Shown: positions 33,901 through 45,400 of the stretch, piece after piece | Layout: each line of letters begins with the position of its first letter | Numbering within the stretch: position 1 is the first letter of the stretch | From: Spirogloea muscicola | Taxonomy: Eukaryota > Streptophyta > Zygnematophyceae > Spirogloeales > Spirogloeaceae | NCBI GenBank assembly: GCA_009602725.1 | Contig: WELB01000007.1 | Location: forward strand, 1,316,310 to 1,380,309 | DNA: 64,000 nt | Direction: 5' to 3' | Program-made: the position numbers and the translations under genes | The notes under the pieces: generated by a model | Seen by the model: the letters and a program-made list of their open reading frames with translations, nothing else | Databases searched by the model: none | Told to the model about the DNA's origin: nothing

Positions 33901-33967
33901 CAGAGGCATTGCATTCGAGGAGATAAGCAGGGTACAAATGGTGCAGCAAGCCTGCGACTCAACTTGA
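30900..33967 (+). CDS. SCCPDH: Saccharopine dehydrogenase-like oxidoreductase (SCCPDH family)
   Basis: NAD(P)-fold protein of the SCCPDH group; substrate unknown. The GASGFTGRFVLRELL Rossmann motif lies in exon 1, which ends at 31080. Further exons: 31328-31508 (QTDLVLSCVGPF), 31818-32018 (YGEPVVKACVEAGCDYVDVC, CGEPEFMERME, TACGFDSIPADLGV), about 32342-32445 (GHFGTWESLVQGFANA), about 32840-33254 (PFPGADAFVVRRS, FMVFGYLFRFLVTYAWG hydrophobic segment), 33405-33538 (FLAKGYSSADLAQR) and 33758-33967 (GGVYTPGAIFAFTDLQQRL, stop TGA). Phases fit at most junctions; the donor ending the fourth exon is not a clear GT. No ATG is in frame upstream of the Rossmann motif, so the start may be in an unrecognised exon or lost to an error near the N at 30832. 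A membrane segment near residue 300 is usual for the family. Confidence 0.83.
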
Positions 33968-34880
33968 GCCGATTGCACCAGCAGGCCTAGCGGCATGGAT
34001 GCTTGAGAAGCCCCCTGGTCCAAGCTTGCAGATGAGGCAAGAGTGTGCTGAACCTAGACGAGGATTGGATTGACAACGCGTGAGGACCTCCTTTCTGGCG
34101 CATTTTTGGACGCCAGCCGCCCCATTTGTGGGGGCATATATTGTCATTCATGTTGGAATATTTGTGTTCCATAGGGTCGAAAAATTTGGCAAGAGACCTT
34201 TAACGCTTTGTAGGTGGTTATGTGGGCCAGGGCGGGCTGGGGCTGGAGAATTTTGGAGGTAAGCGTTGGGATTGCTTGCTGGGAGCTGCCCAGAGGGTGC
34301 TGGATGGGCCAACAGCTTCCCTAGTGAGGGTGCCTTGTGGGTTGAATGAACTCCACCTGAAGCTGGAGATTGTGAAGCATGCCTGTTACATACGTTCTCA
34401 GCTTCAATATGTGCCATTGCTGCATGTGATGCATTTGCAGCGCAAGAGCTTCGCACTGCAAGTTTGCATGAGCACCTCCCGCTTGGTAAATCCTCTGCCT
34501 CTGCCTTGCAAACCTCGGAGGAGCTAAGAGCAGGAATGCAGCATGTGCTGCGGTATAGACTATAGCGTCATTCTCACAGCAAGCAATACTTAAGTCTTCG
34601 AGTCTTTAGCAGTGATGAATGATGCGGTAAGCACAGTAGTTGCGAGTTGCTGCTCCTGAGTTGTTCGAAGCTATTGTCAAGCTCGCGCTCTGCAGACCTT
34701 CACTGGATAGAGGAGCGCAAGGCCGGAAGTAGCCGCTCACAGCCATCGCATTCATCTGGAAGAGCTCTTTCCTCGCCGGTGTCTGCAGCCCGCAGCGGCC
34801 AAGCCACGCGGAAGGCCAGCAGGCAGCAAGGCGCACGTCGCTCAAAAGTCCTGGTAACGGGGCAATGAGCTGTCCAAGGG
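33968..34880. other. Spacer with an unclassified 100-codon frame
   Basis: A plus-strand frame at about 34222-34527 reads GQGGLGLENFGGKRWDCLLG and continues for 100 codons. The GGLGL phrase recalls retroelement polyproteins, but nothing else supports this, so it is left unclassified. The rest shows no gene. Confidence 0.35.
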
Positions 34881-35110
34881 GACACTAACATCCTCGAGTG
34901 AGCACATACATATCTGACAGCTAAGCTGAGGAGCCAGACCACCGCCACGGAAGAATGTCCTCGCCCATTGAGGATAGGGGCTGGAAAAGCCAGCCCAAAA
35001 AAGCATGAACGGAGCGGTCCATAAGCTTGGCCTGATTCACGCCCAGCACGCCGGTGTATCGCGACTGCCTGGAGCGCTGCAGACCCGACGATAACCGCAT
35101 TCTATCGGCG
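34881..35110 (-). mobile_element. LINE-like retrotransposon 3' end (copy 5) carrying a hairpin-repeat copy
   Basis: On the minus strand the DNA ends in the same way as copies 2 and 3: TATGTATGTGCTCACTCGAG, preceded by CCGTGGCGGTGGTCTGGCTC and by GCAGTCGCGATACACCGGCG. At 34960-35000 the family sequence is interrupted by a copy of the dispersed repeat (CGCCCATTGAGGATAGGGG, GCCAGCCC), which is about 40-60 bp long here. This suggests the repeat inserted into, or is carried by, LINE-like copies. Confidence 0.55.
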
Positions 35111-35652
35111 TCCGGCCAGTGCTGCGATCGGCGGTGCCACGACGGAATCGATTACCGGCTTGGGGTCACGTGCCCAGCCCGGGGCCCCGCCGCAGGTCCC
35201 CATTGGGCCTGCGGCCATTGAGGGCTCGTGCGGAGCCCGCCAGTGCTTTCCTTCCCCGCCGCCATGCATTGGGCCAGCCCTCGCCCGCCGGGATCTTCCC
35301 CCCCCGCGGCCGCCATGGCCGCCGCTGCTGCCGCCAGGGGCCGGCCGCAGGGCGGCCCGGCAGCCCCCGCGCGGCGCCGCGGTAACGGCACACGGAGCTT
35401 GCCGCCACCCCAGCCTCGGCGCCGTGCGGGAGCCCCATGCCCCATCACAGCCGCCGCCATTGCCAAAGCCCATCGTGGCGGCAGCGGCAGCCCGTCGGCC
35501 CGTCTCCTCAGCGCGGCTTCCGCCGCCACACGCGTCGTGCCTCGTCGGGCTCTCAGCTGCAGAAGGCCGAGGCAGCCTGGCAGCTGCTGCCAGCAGCCGA
35601 CGCGCTGCGGAGTGGAGAAGCCCAGGCATCGGGAAAGCTTCGCGCTGAGGCA

Positions 35653-38296
35653 ATGGCTCGCCAGCGGTGGCCGACGGCCGCCGCACTCCTTCTGGCGGTG
35701 GCGGCCTGCTGCGCCCACACAGTCGCGGGGTCTAGGCCCCTGCCTGACGGCGGCACCGGCAGCGAGGACTCCGAAGCCTTGGCGCTGGAGCAGCGGGATG
35801 GTGATCTTGACGAGGGCGCAACGGCACTCCTGGATGCCTGGCGGCGCGCCTACGGCCTCGACGACCCGCTCGGCCGCACCGTGCGCCCCTGTGAGTACCA
35901 GCCCGCGCCGTGCAGTAGCGTTCGAGGCCATTGCTGCCCCTCCACTACTCCCCTCCTTTGCTGCCTTATAACACACGTATATGTCTTTGCGAGACATGAA
36001 TATCAATACGGAATTGCTTCTTGAAGTGTTGAAAGTACAGGAATGCAATGTGAGCAAACATCCTAGTACCACTTGAAGGTCTCCCTCTTGCTGATTATTG
36101 ATTGCCATGCTCTGATCCCCGCTGCTTTGCTCGTCATGTCCGGCGTGCAGTCGTGAGCCTGCCTGAGAGCACGCCGCGCGCCCCGCACCTACACGATTGC
36201 CACACGGTCTCGCTGCAGAACAAGGCCGCTGACCGCCGGCATGCTAACGGCGCCATGCCTCCGTGGGCTGTGGTCACGGAGAACCCTGCGTTCGGCAACG
36301 CCTCCGCCCTCGCCCAATCTGCGGTCAGCGCCCCCACCATCGCCATTGCGATGCTTGCTTCTCACCGCCCCCCACCTTCCTCCCTCCTTTGAAGAAGCTA
36401 TTATCTGAGAGGTCTTGATGCACTTGCCCACTGCTGATTGGACGCGCGCTCTGCCGGCAGCCGCCATGGGTGGAGGGCGCGGACGCTGGCAACCTGCTGG
36501 GCACTCGCGCTGCACAGGCGTACCTTTGGTGGCACCAGCACCCTGCCGACTGCACCGACCCCGCCCTGCGCTTCCTGTACATCCCTTGGCGTGGAACACA
36601 CCGCAAGGGCGTCGGTTCACAGCTGCACTGGATGTCTGTGGCTATGGGTTATGCCCTGCTCACGGGCCGCATCCTCGTCGTCGGCGACAACTACGTACGT
36701 GCGGATCACCCAGGTTGTGCTGCCGCCGGGGAGGCGGGGCGCTTCCAGTGCTACTTCCACTCGCCAACCGCTAAAGAGTGCGAGGCCGTTGCCAAGCGCC
36801 TCTGGGCAGAGCAGGGTGGCGTTGGTGGGCCCGACGACGCCGTCATGGGCGAGCCGCCAGCGTCCATAATGTGGGCGCCGGCAGCCAAGGCGGCACACCA
36901 GCCGGACATTTGCCCAGGCCTGTGGTGCACCAATCAGGCTGTCTCATCAGCAACGAAGAGCCAGCGCTCAGCGGGGAGCGTCGAGTCTGGCGGCCGTTTG
37001 CGTGAGCATGTGCTTGATTGGTGGCGCGCTCAGTCCATCCGCTACCTCCTCCGCTTCCCCACTGGTGAGCACGACGACGTCCCTGCCCACTTATTGAGCC
37101 GCTATCATCATCGCAATCGTTGTCTATATACCTGAGGGGCAAGACTTTAAACTGAGCAGCCCGACCTGCTTGCAGAGTACCTGTGTCGCATGGAAAATAT
37201 AGCGCGGCACGAGGCATATGGTGGGTGGGTGGCTGAGTTGGTGGCTGCCAGCGAGAGGAGGCGCTTGTCGCTTGCAACAGATGACGGCGCCAGCAGCCGC
37301 CGCCAGGCGCTGGGCGAGCTGGAGACCACGCTGTGGCAATCCACACGTGACGTGCTCGGTAAGGGCCGCTGCCCGCAGCCGCCACATCTGCTGCCGGCAG
37401 CTCCTACATGCCCCATGCCTCCAATTCTCTGTAGCTCTTTCAGCCCTCCTTCCACTTTCAGCTGCTCGAGGTTGCGCCATCAAAGCTTTACTGCTGAGCC
37501 AGGAGATGGAGCCCCACCTTGACCTGACTAGTGATTTCAACTGCGCATCATTTGCAGTTCCGAGGCCGATGATCACCATGCACGTGCGTGGAGGCGCCAA
37601 GAAGCGCGAGATGGCGCTCTTTTCCCTCCGCGCTTTTATGGAGCAGGTCAGTGGTGCTGCTGTTTGGAAGCCCATGCAGCCCTGTTCTCGCTCCCCCGTA
37701 AGGCACAATTGTCATTGTCGTTCAAGGGCCGCTCCAAGTGCCTCATCTTGCACTTTCATGGCACTGGCCAGGCGGAGCGTGTGCGGAGCCACGACCCAAA
37801 TGTACATACAATCTGGCTGGCTTCGATGCTCGGCAGTGTACTAGAGGAGGCAGAAGCAGATTACACGCCACGGTGGACGTTTCTCTCCACTCGCCAACGC
37901 CGCCTGACAGTAAGTGGAGGCCTTGATGTCTTTGCGCACCTTGCAGCTCTTTGTTGACTTCATGGCTGCAGAATCTTGCTTGCAGAATGGGAGCTCACTG
38001 CTGTAATGATCGACTGTACTGTAATGGAGCAGAGGAAAGAGGAGGAGGGGGATTTTGATGATATCCCATCGACACCAGTGGCGTCGGACGCATCTCCGGA
38101 GGCGGCGGCAGAGGCTGCAGCCTGGGCGCTTAAGTCCTCAGTTGACCTGTCATTTGTGAATCTCCTGGTGCAATCCCAGGCGGACTACTTTGTTGGAACG
38201 CTCGGCTCCAACTGGGACCGTCTCGTTGACGAGCTTCGAAAGACTAATGGGCGCCTACGTGCGGGCTTCATTGCCCTGAATTACGGCCAGAATTGA
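35653..38296 (+). CDS. Secretory GT23/fucosyltransferase-like glycosyltransferase
   Basis: Exons 35653-35890, 36151-36323, 36461-37064, 37176-37358, 37558-37646, 37772-37909 and about 37983-38296. All junctions keep phase except the last, where I could not join frames cleanly. The N-terminus MARQRWPTAAALLLAVAACC is a signal peptide or anchor, so it enters the secretory pathway. Family-like motifs: IPWRGTHRKGVGSQLHWMSV with GYALLTGRILVVGDNY (nucleotide-sugar region), PRPMITMHVRGGAKKREMAL (HVRGG, like the HVRRTDK of alpha-1,6-fucosyltransferases) and SQADYFVGTLGSNWDRLVDE near the end (like FVGT.SSQ). Length about 590 residues. The donor and acceptor are not known. NodZ/FUT8-type is the best fit, but another GT-B family is possible. 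Confidence 0.65.
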
Positions 38297-39438
38297 TGGT
38301 GCACTGCTGTATTATATCGTTGTCACTGTCGCGCTTCCTTAGGAGGCCACATGGATCTGCTAGCAATATAGCGCACAAAGCATAAGGAAATACAGTCTCA
38401 AAGTAGGGTGCCCATTTGCGCCGCCGCCCTAGCAAGTTCACGTGTTGTGGAGTTGTCTCTGTACGTTAGAACACTCTTGGAGATCTGTAGGCTGCTCTGA
38501 CAAACGGGACATGCAGCGCCCAGCACCCATTCGGGCTGGCTCGCTGATGATGGACGCCCTCACTCTGTGTAGCTCGGTCTCCGTTGCCATTGCGACAGAC
38601 CTGCAGTTCAGGAGCGCTGGCGTGAATTGTCCTCTTAAAACAACAAGTTGCGCAGTTGGTGCTCTTGTGCGCCTCTGCAGATTCTTTCATTCAATCGTTC
38701 GTCACGCACAGCAATGTTCTCTCATATGGACACACAGTTCGTATACCACTTTTGCAGCTGAGCTGATTGTGCACTGCGCATTTGCCGAGCTGGCCCGCTA
38801 ATCTGTCTGTCACATTTGGTCCACGGGGCCAGGATGGGGGCTCGGGCACAATATTTTCGTCACCGGCAGGGCAAGCACAGGAGACATAGCGCGCAGTACG
38901 CATGACATGAAATGGCGACAAGCCGCCACCCGAGCCAATACACTGATCATGCAAAACGAGGGGCCTGAGTGGCCAAAGTACGAAGGCAAGCACACGTACA
39001 AATGTACCGTCAGATGTGCACATTCTCATACCCCAAACCCCGGTGGCACGAGAATCACTCAGTCCACGGTTTACCCCCGGGGGTGGGGGTAAAACGTGCT
39101 GACTCGTTGTTATTGAGCGGGTCAGCTTAGCAGCAGGTGATGTACATCTGTCAACGTGCTGGCCATCGTACTTGGCCACTCAGGCCCTCCATCACTCAGC
39201 ACACACTCCGTTCCAACCGGGGTTTGGGGTTTGAGCAGCGCTCCAAAACACTTGGCTTCATTCATTCCTCTCAAGCTCGAGCTCGAGCTCGAGTCCGAGC
39301 CGAGCGCGAGGCCGCGCCATGGCGGCGCCGCCCGCCTCGCCGCCTGCCGTGACTGCCGGCGCACCCTGATGTCGAACCTCGCCTGCCGCAGCCGGCCTTC
39401 TCTTCTCTTGCCTCTCGCCCGCCTGCTCCTCGCCCCCG
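38297..39438. other. Intergenic repeats before THADA
   Basis: 38877-38960 is a minus-strand copy of the LINE-like tail (ATAGCGCGCAGTACGCATGA, CCAATACACTGATCATGC). 39094-39117 reads VLTRCY then a stop, and its downstream sequence resembles that after copy 4 (GAGCGGGTCA), so another LINE-like 3' end lies here on the plus strand. Inverted segments GGGCCTGAGTGGCCAAAGTA (38961) and GTACTTGGCCACTCAGGCCC (39168) flank it. A short CTCGAG-type repeat lies at 39279-39300. Confidence 0.55.
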
Positions 39439-42400
39439 ATGGCGTCCAAGTTCCGGCGGCAGCAGCGGCGGCGGCGGTGGTCCGGCGCCGGCACCGCCTT
39501 CCCCGCGAGCTACGCCGACGAGGCGCTCGCGCCGCTGCTGTGCGGCTCGCCGCCCGCCGTGGCGCTGGCCGCCGAGCTCGCCCGGCTGGCTGGCGCGTCC
39601 ACGACCTACGCCGAGATCCCGCAGGTCAAGCTCGTCGCCGACGCCTTCCTGCGCCTCTGGGCGACGGCGGCGGCGGCGGCGGGATCCTCCGAAGGCCACA
39701 CGGCGGCGACTCGGAGCGAGCTTCAGGCGGCCACGCACATCCTGGTGGAGCTGCTGTTCCTGCCGAACTCGCGCCCGCTGCACCGCGGCCTGCTCGCCGC
39801 GCTCCTCAAGCTCCCGCCTCCCGGCCTTGCTACGATGGTAGACGCCTTCCGCCAGTGCTCTCTGGACTACGGCACTGGCGGCCACAAGTGGCGCCCCTTT
39901 GGCTGCACGGCTGCCGCTGCCACGCTCGTGTGCCCTGCTTACAAGGTACTGTGCGAGAGAGCTGGCATATGGCTTGCTGGATCTGCGGTCTCACAGTCAC
40001 ATCAACTTGCTATCTACCACAGCTGCATCGCGTCCTGGCAGCATTTGGGACAGGAGCTGCCAATAGATCAGGCTACTTGGCAGGGTTAAGGGTTTAGGCT
40101 GAGCGAATGGTGCTCTGTGCTCGCTCGGGCGAATCTTGATCCCTCTTGTCACACTTGTCACCAGCTCTCGACTGAGGACGCTTGCAAGCTGTGAAAACGA
40201 TGGAGAAGTAGCCACTGATGCCAGCGACTCGATTTGGCACCCTGCAGTCACACCTCGAAGAGGCCTGCCGGGCATGCGCTCTCCAGCTCGGCCGGTCGCT
40301 GACCTTGGACGTTGCTGCTGTACTTGGAGATGCCATGGCTGGCAGTCGACTCAATCCTGCCGCAATGGATGAGTGCCAAGAGTCGCTGTCTGTCCTCTAC
40401 TACCTACTCCAGAACTACCTCAACGAGTTTGGGGTCAGGGTTGCGCCCAGAGCAAGCACAGACAGCGCGCCTGATGCAGAAGAAAGCGGCCCAGGGGACG
40501 CCTGCGACCAAGGTCGAGAGAATCCAAGCAATGCTGGCAAGTCAGGACAGAGCGCCCCTGCCGAGGACGCATGGTCAATGAAGCCGGTGGATGTCGCGAT
40601 GGTGGACATGCTCCTCAATGTGCTGCAGCACCCACTCCTGTCCAGGGACTGCATTGTGACCGCCAGCGGAGGGCTCTGTGCCGCCATCCAGGTCAGGCCA
40701 TGTCATACTCATCTTTCTTACTGCTCAAAGATGTACCTCAGCCTCTGTGGCTGTGGTAGTTTTTGTCTTATTGATGACACCTCGTTCATCGCTATTACGA
40801 CTTGATCTTTCAGGAAATGCAGCTGTCTGTTGCTGTCTGCGTGAAGCTTCCTTGCGCTTTCTGCAAGGCGTTGCTTATACTTCAGCAACATCTGCCTGGT
40901 CAGTTGTGCTGATACTTGCTACACAGTTGGACATATCCACAGAGCACGCCGCCTGGCTCTTTGCATCTTCTGTCGCTCCAAGTCACTGCATCATCGCGGA
41001 CAGCGTCGGCGGGGCGGGGCTGACTGGGCAAGAGGTACAAGCCGAACGTAGCCCACAATGCGAGGACGACAACGTGCACGGCAACAACAAGAGCCCTCGA
41101 GATGCAGACACTGCACCAATATGGCAGGAGTCCCGCTTTGAGGAGGCACTGAGGAGCCTGGGGCGTTGCAACTTGGTGGAGGAGATCAAGAAGCTGGATG
41201 GCTTCAGCCGCCTGTGCTGGCTGCGAGGCTTGCTGGCGGCTGTCCCGAGGCAGGCTCTCAACAAGTACCTGCTCTGCACAGAGAAGGAGCCTGACTTAGA
41301 TGGACTCTGCAAGGTCTTCCATGCCTCTGTGCCGTTTGTGCCAGACTGGGCTGGTAATGTTTCGGGCACCCATGGAGTTGCAAGTATGGGTAGTCGTTGG
41401 CACGTGTGGACGCTCCTGTACGATGGCATCCTCCCAGCATTGTGCGCATGCTGCCAGCAGGCGAGGGATGGGCACTTCAGGCTCCATGCCGTCACGGCCC
41501 TCCAGGTCAGGTTCCATGCTAGCCAAGGAGTGTGCCTCTATCACCTGTGGATATGTCAATGTGATCGCTAGCTCATGCCAAAACTTCTGCACTCAACAGG
41601 GCCCTTCAGATGGTACTTCGTAGGCCCAGCCGTGTTTTCTCTTTCTACAAGCGCTTCACTCAAAGTGACGCTGCCTCCGTATACAATGTGACCAGATTTG
41701 CTTGCAGCAAGTCAAGACGTCTCTGCTGGACGGAGTCACTGATACAGCTGAGGAAGCTTGGCAGCTTCCAGACGGGCAAGTGCAGGAGGTGAGCATCTAT
41801 TTATGCAGGTCGATGCCTTGGGTGACGTAATGTGATTATGTCGCTTGCTTGTTCACCTTGCCTTGGTTCCACCTGCCAAAGTAGAAATGCAGATACTGTC
41901 TATCATATGTTCTACTTTACTGAGATTTCGTATTCGTAGTGGTACGTACTCTGAGAAATCTCTTTTGCACCTCACATAAGTGGTTGAGGCATATGTGAGG
42001 TGTTTTTGTCACCGCAGGCATATGATCCCCTGCCTCAACAAACAGTCGACCTCCTCCTCAAAATTGTATGGAATAACTGGGAGGATCCCCTCTCGCAGAC
42101 TGTCAAGCAAGTGCATATGATATTTGACCTTCTCATGGACATTCACACAATCAAGGGTACATCCATGGGCACACTCCCAGTTCGAAGCGGTTTCGAATCT
42201 GAAGCCCGCCTGTCGAACGCAGTCGTCGCTTGCGGATCTGTGGATGCCGCTTCAGCCGTGACTTTTGAGGAGAATGCAGACCTGGAGTCTTCTCGTAACT
42301 CACGAGCAGGATTGTCAGAGCAGCGCTCCGATGGCGACCCAGCACAAGAACTTGGTTCTAGAGGCTGCAGGGACGAGAACGTCAGTTCGGTGCCATTCCT

Positions 42401-45400
42401 GGAGCAGCTGGCAAAGCGTCTCCTTGCGGTTGGTGGGCACAGGAAGGGGCGCTATGTGCCGCTGGCCTCTGTGGCTGCGCGACTTGGTGCTTTGAAGCTC
42501 CTGGACAACTATCCAGGCCTCTTATTCCAGGTCTGACTTCCCAGAGGCTGTGCCTGGCACAGTTGCTTTGCTTAGCTGCTCATTTGCATGGCAAGTGCTC
42601 ACGCAAAGTAGGAGACTCGCAGTCAGTCATTGCTCAGGTGTCAAGAGCAGAGATAAGAATCTTTCGTCAGATGTTACTGGCTGACTTGGTTAAGCAGGAT
42701 TGGTCAAGCAGACGGTGTATGCTATGGAAGACGAGGGGGTCATGTGCGCAGCCAGTGCGTTCCTGAAGGTCTTCCTAGAGAAGATGCGGCAGGAGTGCTG
42801 GGCCCCAAAAGTGGGGCAAGCTAGCCCCTTCGTGCATGGAGACGTCCGTTGGAGGCGGCTCTGGATGCCCCCTATGCTCGGCGCAATGCTCTTGGGCGAT
42901 TCCAAGCTGAGGAGCGCAGTCACAACCTACGGCTTGGCCATTGCGCTGCAGATGGATGGTGACAGCCTCTGGCCCATGTTGGCATTCATTCTTCATCGAG
43001 CAAAGCAGAGGGACGGAGCTCCATGTGAGAGCTGTGGTAGCGATCAGGCGCAGGAGGAAGATGGAGGGGCGTGGCAAGAGTTGGCAGGCGCACCAGGGCT
43101 GCCTGCCGCTGCAAGTGAGGGCCAAAGCATTGCCGCCATGGTGTGCCTGCTAAAGGTGGCCCGCCAGCTCGGGCTGGTCGATGGCGTGCTTGACCATTTG
43201 TTTGAGCAGCCCGGCGAGAGCAATGGAGGCAGTGGCGAGCAGCTTCTGAGCGGCCGCCCTTGCGCTGGACGACCAAGGGTGCCCCTTGCCATGCTAGAGG
43301 CGGCGATGTCGCACGCAGATGACGCCCTCCGCCTGGATGCAGCAGAGCTGGTGTGCCTGAGCCCCAAGACGGCGAGCCTGCCCTCACGCCTGGAGCTGGC
43401 GCTGCTGCGCACTGCCGTCCCCCTCAACCTCCGCTGCTCCTCAACCTTCTTCCGCATGCGCTGGGCGTCGCTCATGCGGCGGCTCCTGCTGCGGATAAGG
43501 ACGGCTGTGCACCACAGCGGAAGAGTTGACGAGTTGAGGATTGCCAGGCACCCACTTAAGAGTGCTGATAAGCAGCCCGCAGGAGCAGCTTATGTGGTGT
43601 CATTAAGAGGCCGTGATCTATCACCAGACAGTCGCAAGCTATGCAATGGTTCTCCAAAAGAGGCAATGGCGTTCGTCAGGTGGCTTGGGCGCACGCTGCT
43701 CCTGTCGCTCTACCCGTCTGCCCCTTACGAGCGCAAGATCATGGCCATGGAGCTATTCAAGGCCCTGATACAAGTCTGGGCTCCACCATGCGGCGGCTGC
43801 ACCTTCCATCTGCTCCCACGACCGGATGTCAGCAAGACGATGTTGGCAAGTGGCGTGCCAGCTGCTGACGACTTGGCGTTCCAAAGCTATGGGGAGAAGC
43901 GGCTGTCAACCTTCACAAACAGCGCCGACAGGTCTGAGGTTGACTGGCGAGTCCGCGAATTGGAGGAAGACCTCCGTCCCTACGACGAGGGCCTCTTCAA
44001 CCGCGAGGCTACTGCGATGGTCCTGGCGGCTCTCGTGGACAGCTGGGACCGGCTGCGTGAGAGCACGTTCGACATCCTCACAAGCTATTCCCAGCCGCTG
44101 CCTGGGCTGGCGTGCCCCGAGGACGTGGGGGGTGTCGCCCGGTGGGCCATGTCGTTGGTGGCCAGCCCGAGGGTGCGCGAGAGTGATGCGGGGTCCCTGG
44201 TACTCCGCCTGATCTTCAGGAAGTATGTGCTTGGGCTTGGCTGGACGGTGCGATTGCATCCACATGCACAAATCTTGGCAAGTGAGCACAACAGTCCAGA
44301 ACGTTGCCAGCAGTGCATCAATCTTCACTCTTGCTCATCTGAGGTTGCGGACTCTGCAAGTAGTGGGAAATATGGTAAGGCAATGGTCGCCTACTTGAGC
44401 TCGCTGTGCGACTGGCTGGAGACGGGTCTAGTGGAGGCGGAGGTAAACCTGGTGGAGGCCTGCAAGCACAGCTTGGTGCATGGCGTGCTGCTAGTCACGC
44501 GCTACAGCATTGAGGAGATTGATTGGACATCTGCGTCTGTGCAGGTACTAGAAGATTCACACTGTCCCTATTGTCCAACTCTTGATGTCAGTTAGCCTGT
44601 TGCTCAACAAGCAATATTGCATCTGGTACCTTATTACTCCGGTTGCAAAGAAATAATACACGTCTTTGTGATCTGATCCAGATGATGTCGGTTGACTTGC
44701 AAGCGTACTTCCAACGACTTTTAGGCCTCCTTTTGCGCGTCACTTCGCTCGCCCTCTGGGTCGTCTCCGCTGATGCCCTGCAGCTGGGACCCAGCCATGA
44801 AAGTGACAACCCCGAGGGCGATGCTGAGATGAATTTAGAAGATGGCGATGCTTCTTGCTGTCTTATGGACGGGCAAGCTAGCATGCCTGAAGCAGATGTA
44901 GGAGATGCCGAGCAGGAAGAAGATGTCTCTGAGCTGGATAGCGAGGGTTTGGCACCAGTTGAGCAGATGATTATGGTTGGTTGCTGGCTGTCCATGAAAG
45001 AGGTACGACATGATCCTTCTTTCACACATTAATACGTAGTCACGAGGTGCATGGTGCATCACATTGTAGACTGCACTCACGCTTGAAGCATGTCCTGCTA
45101 CTTGTGAGTCAAGCTGAGGTCAACCTCCTATGATGGTGACACATCGCATTAAGATTGCAGGTTAGCCTTCTTCTGGGCACTATTGTGCGGCGAGTGCCCT
45201 TGCCAGGTTCTGAGCAGGAGGCGCTCCTGCACTCGTTGAGGAGCAAGGGCTTGTCAAAGCAAGTCAGGATGGAAGCAAAGGGCAAGAGTAGTGTTCAAGG
45301 GTTGCCACTTTTGAACGATGCCCAGCTTGAGGTCCAGCCTTTGGACTCCACACTGAGATGCTGAGATGTTGGACTCCTCTGCGTGCAATGGCTGGGCTCA

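Noticed and set aside
34222-34527. GGLGL-containing frame taken as a retroelement copy
   Set aside because: A single short phrase is not enough, and no 3' end of the family is attached.
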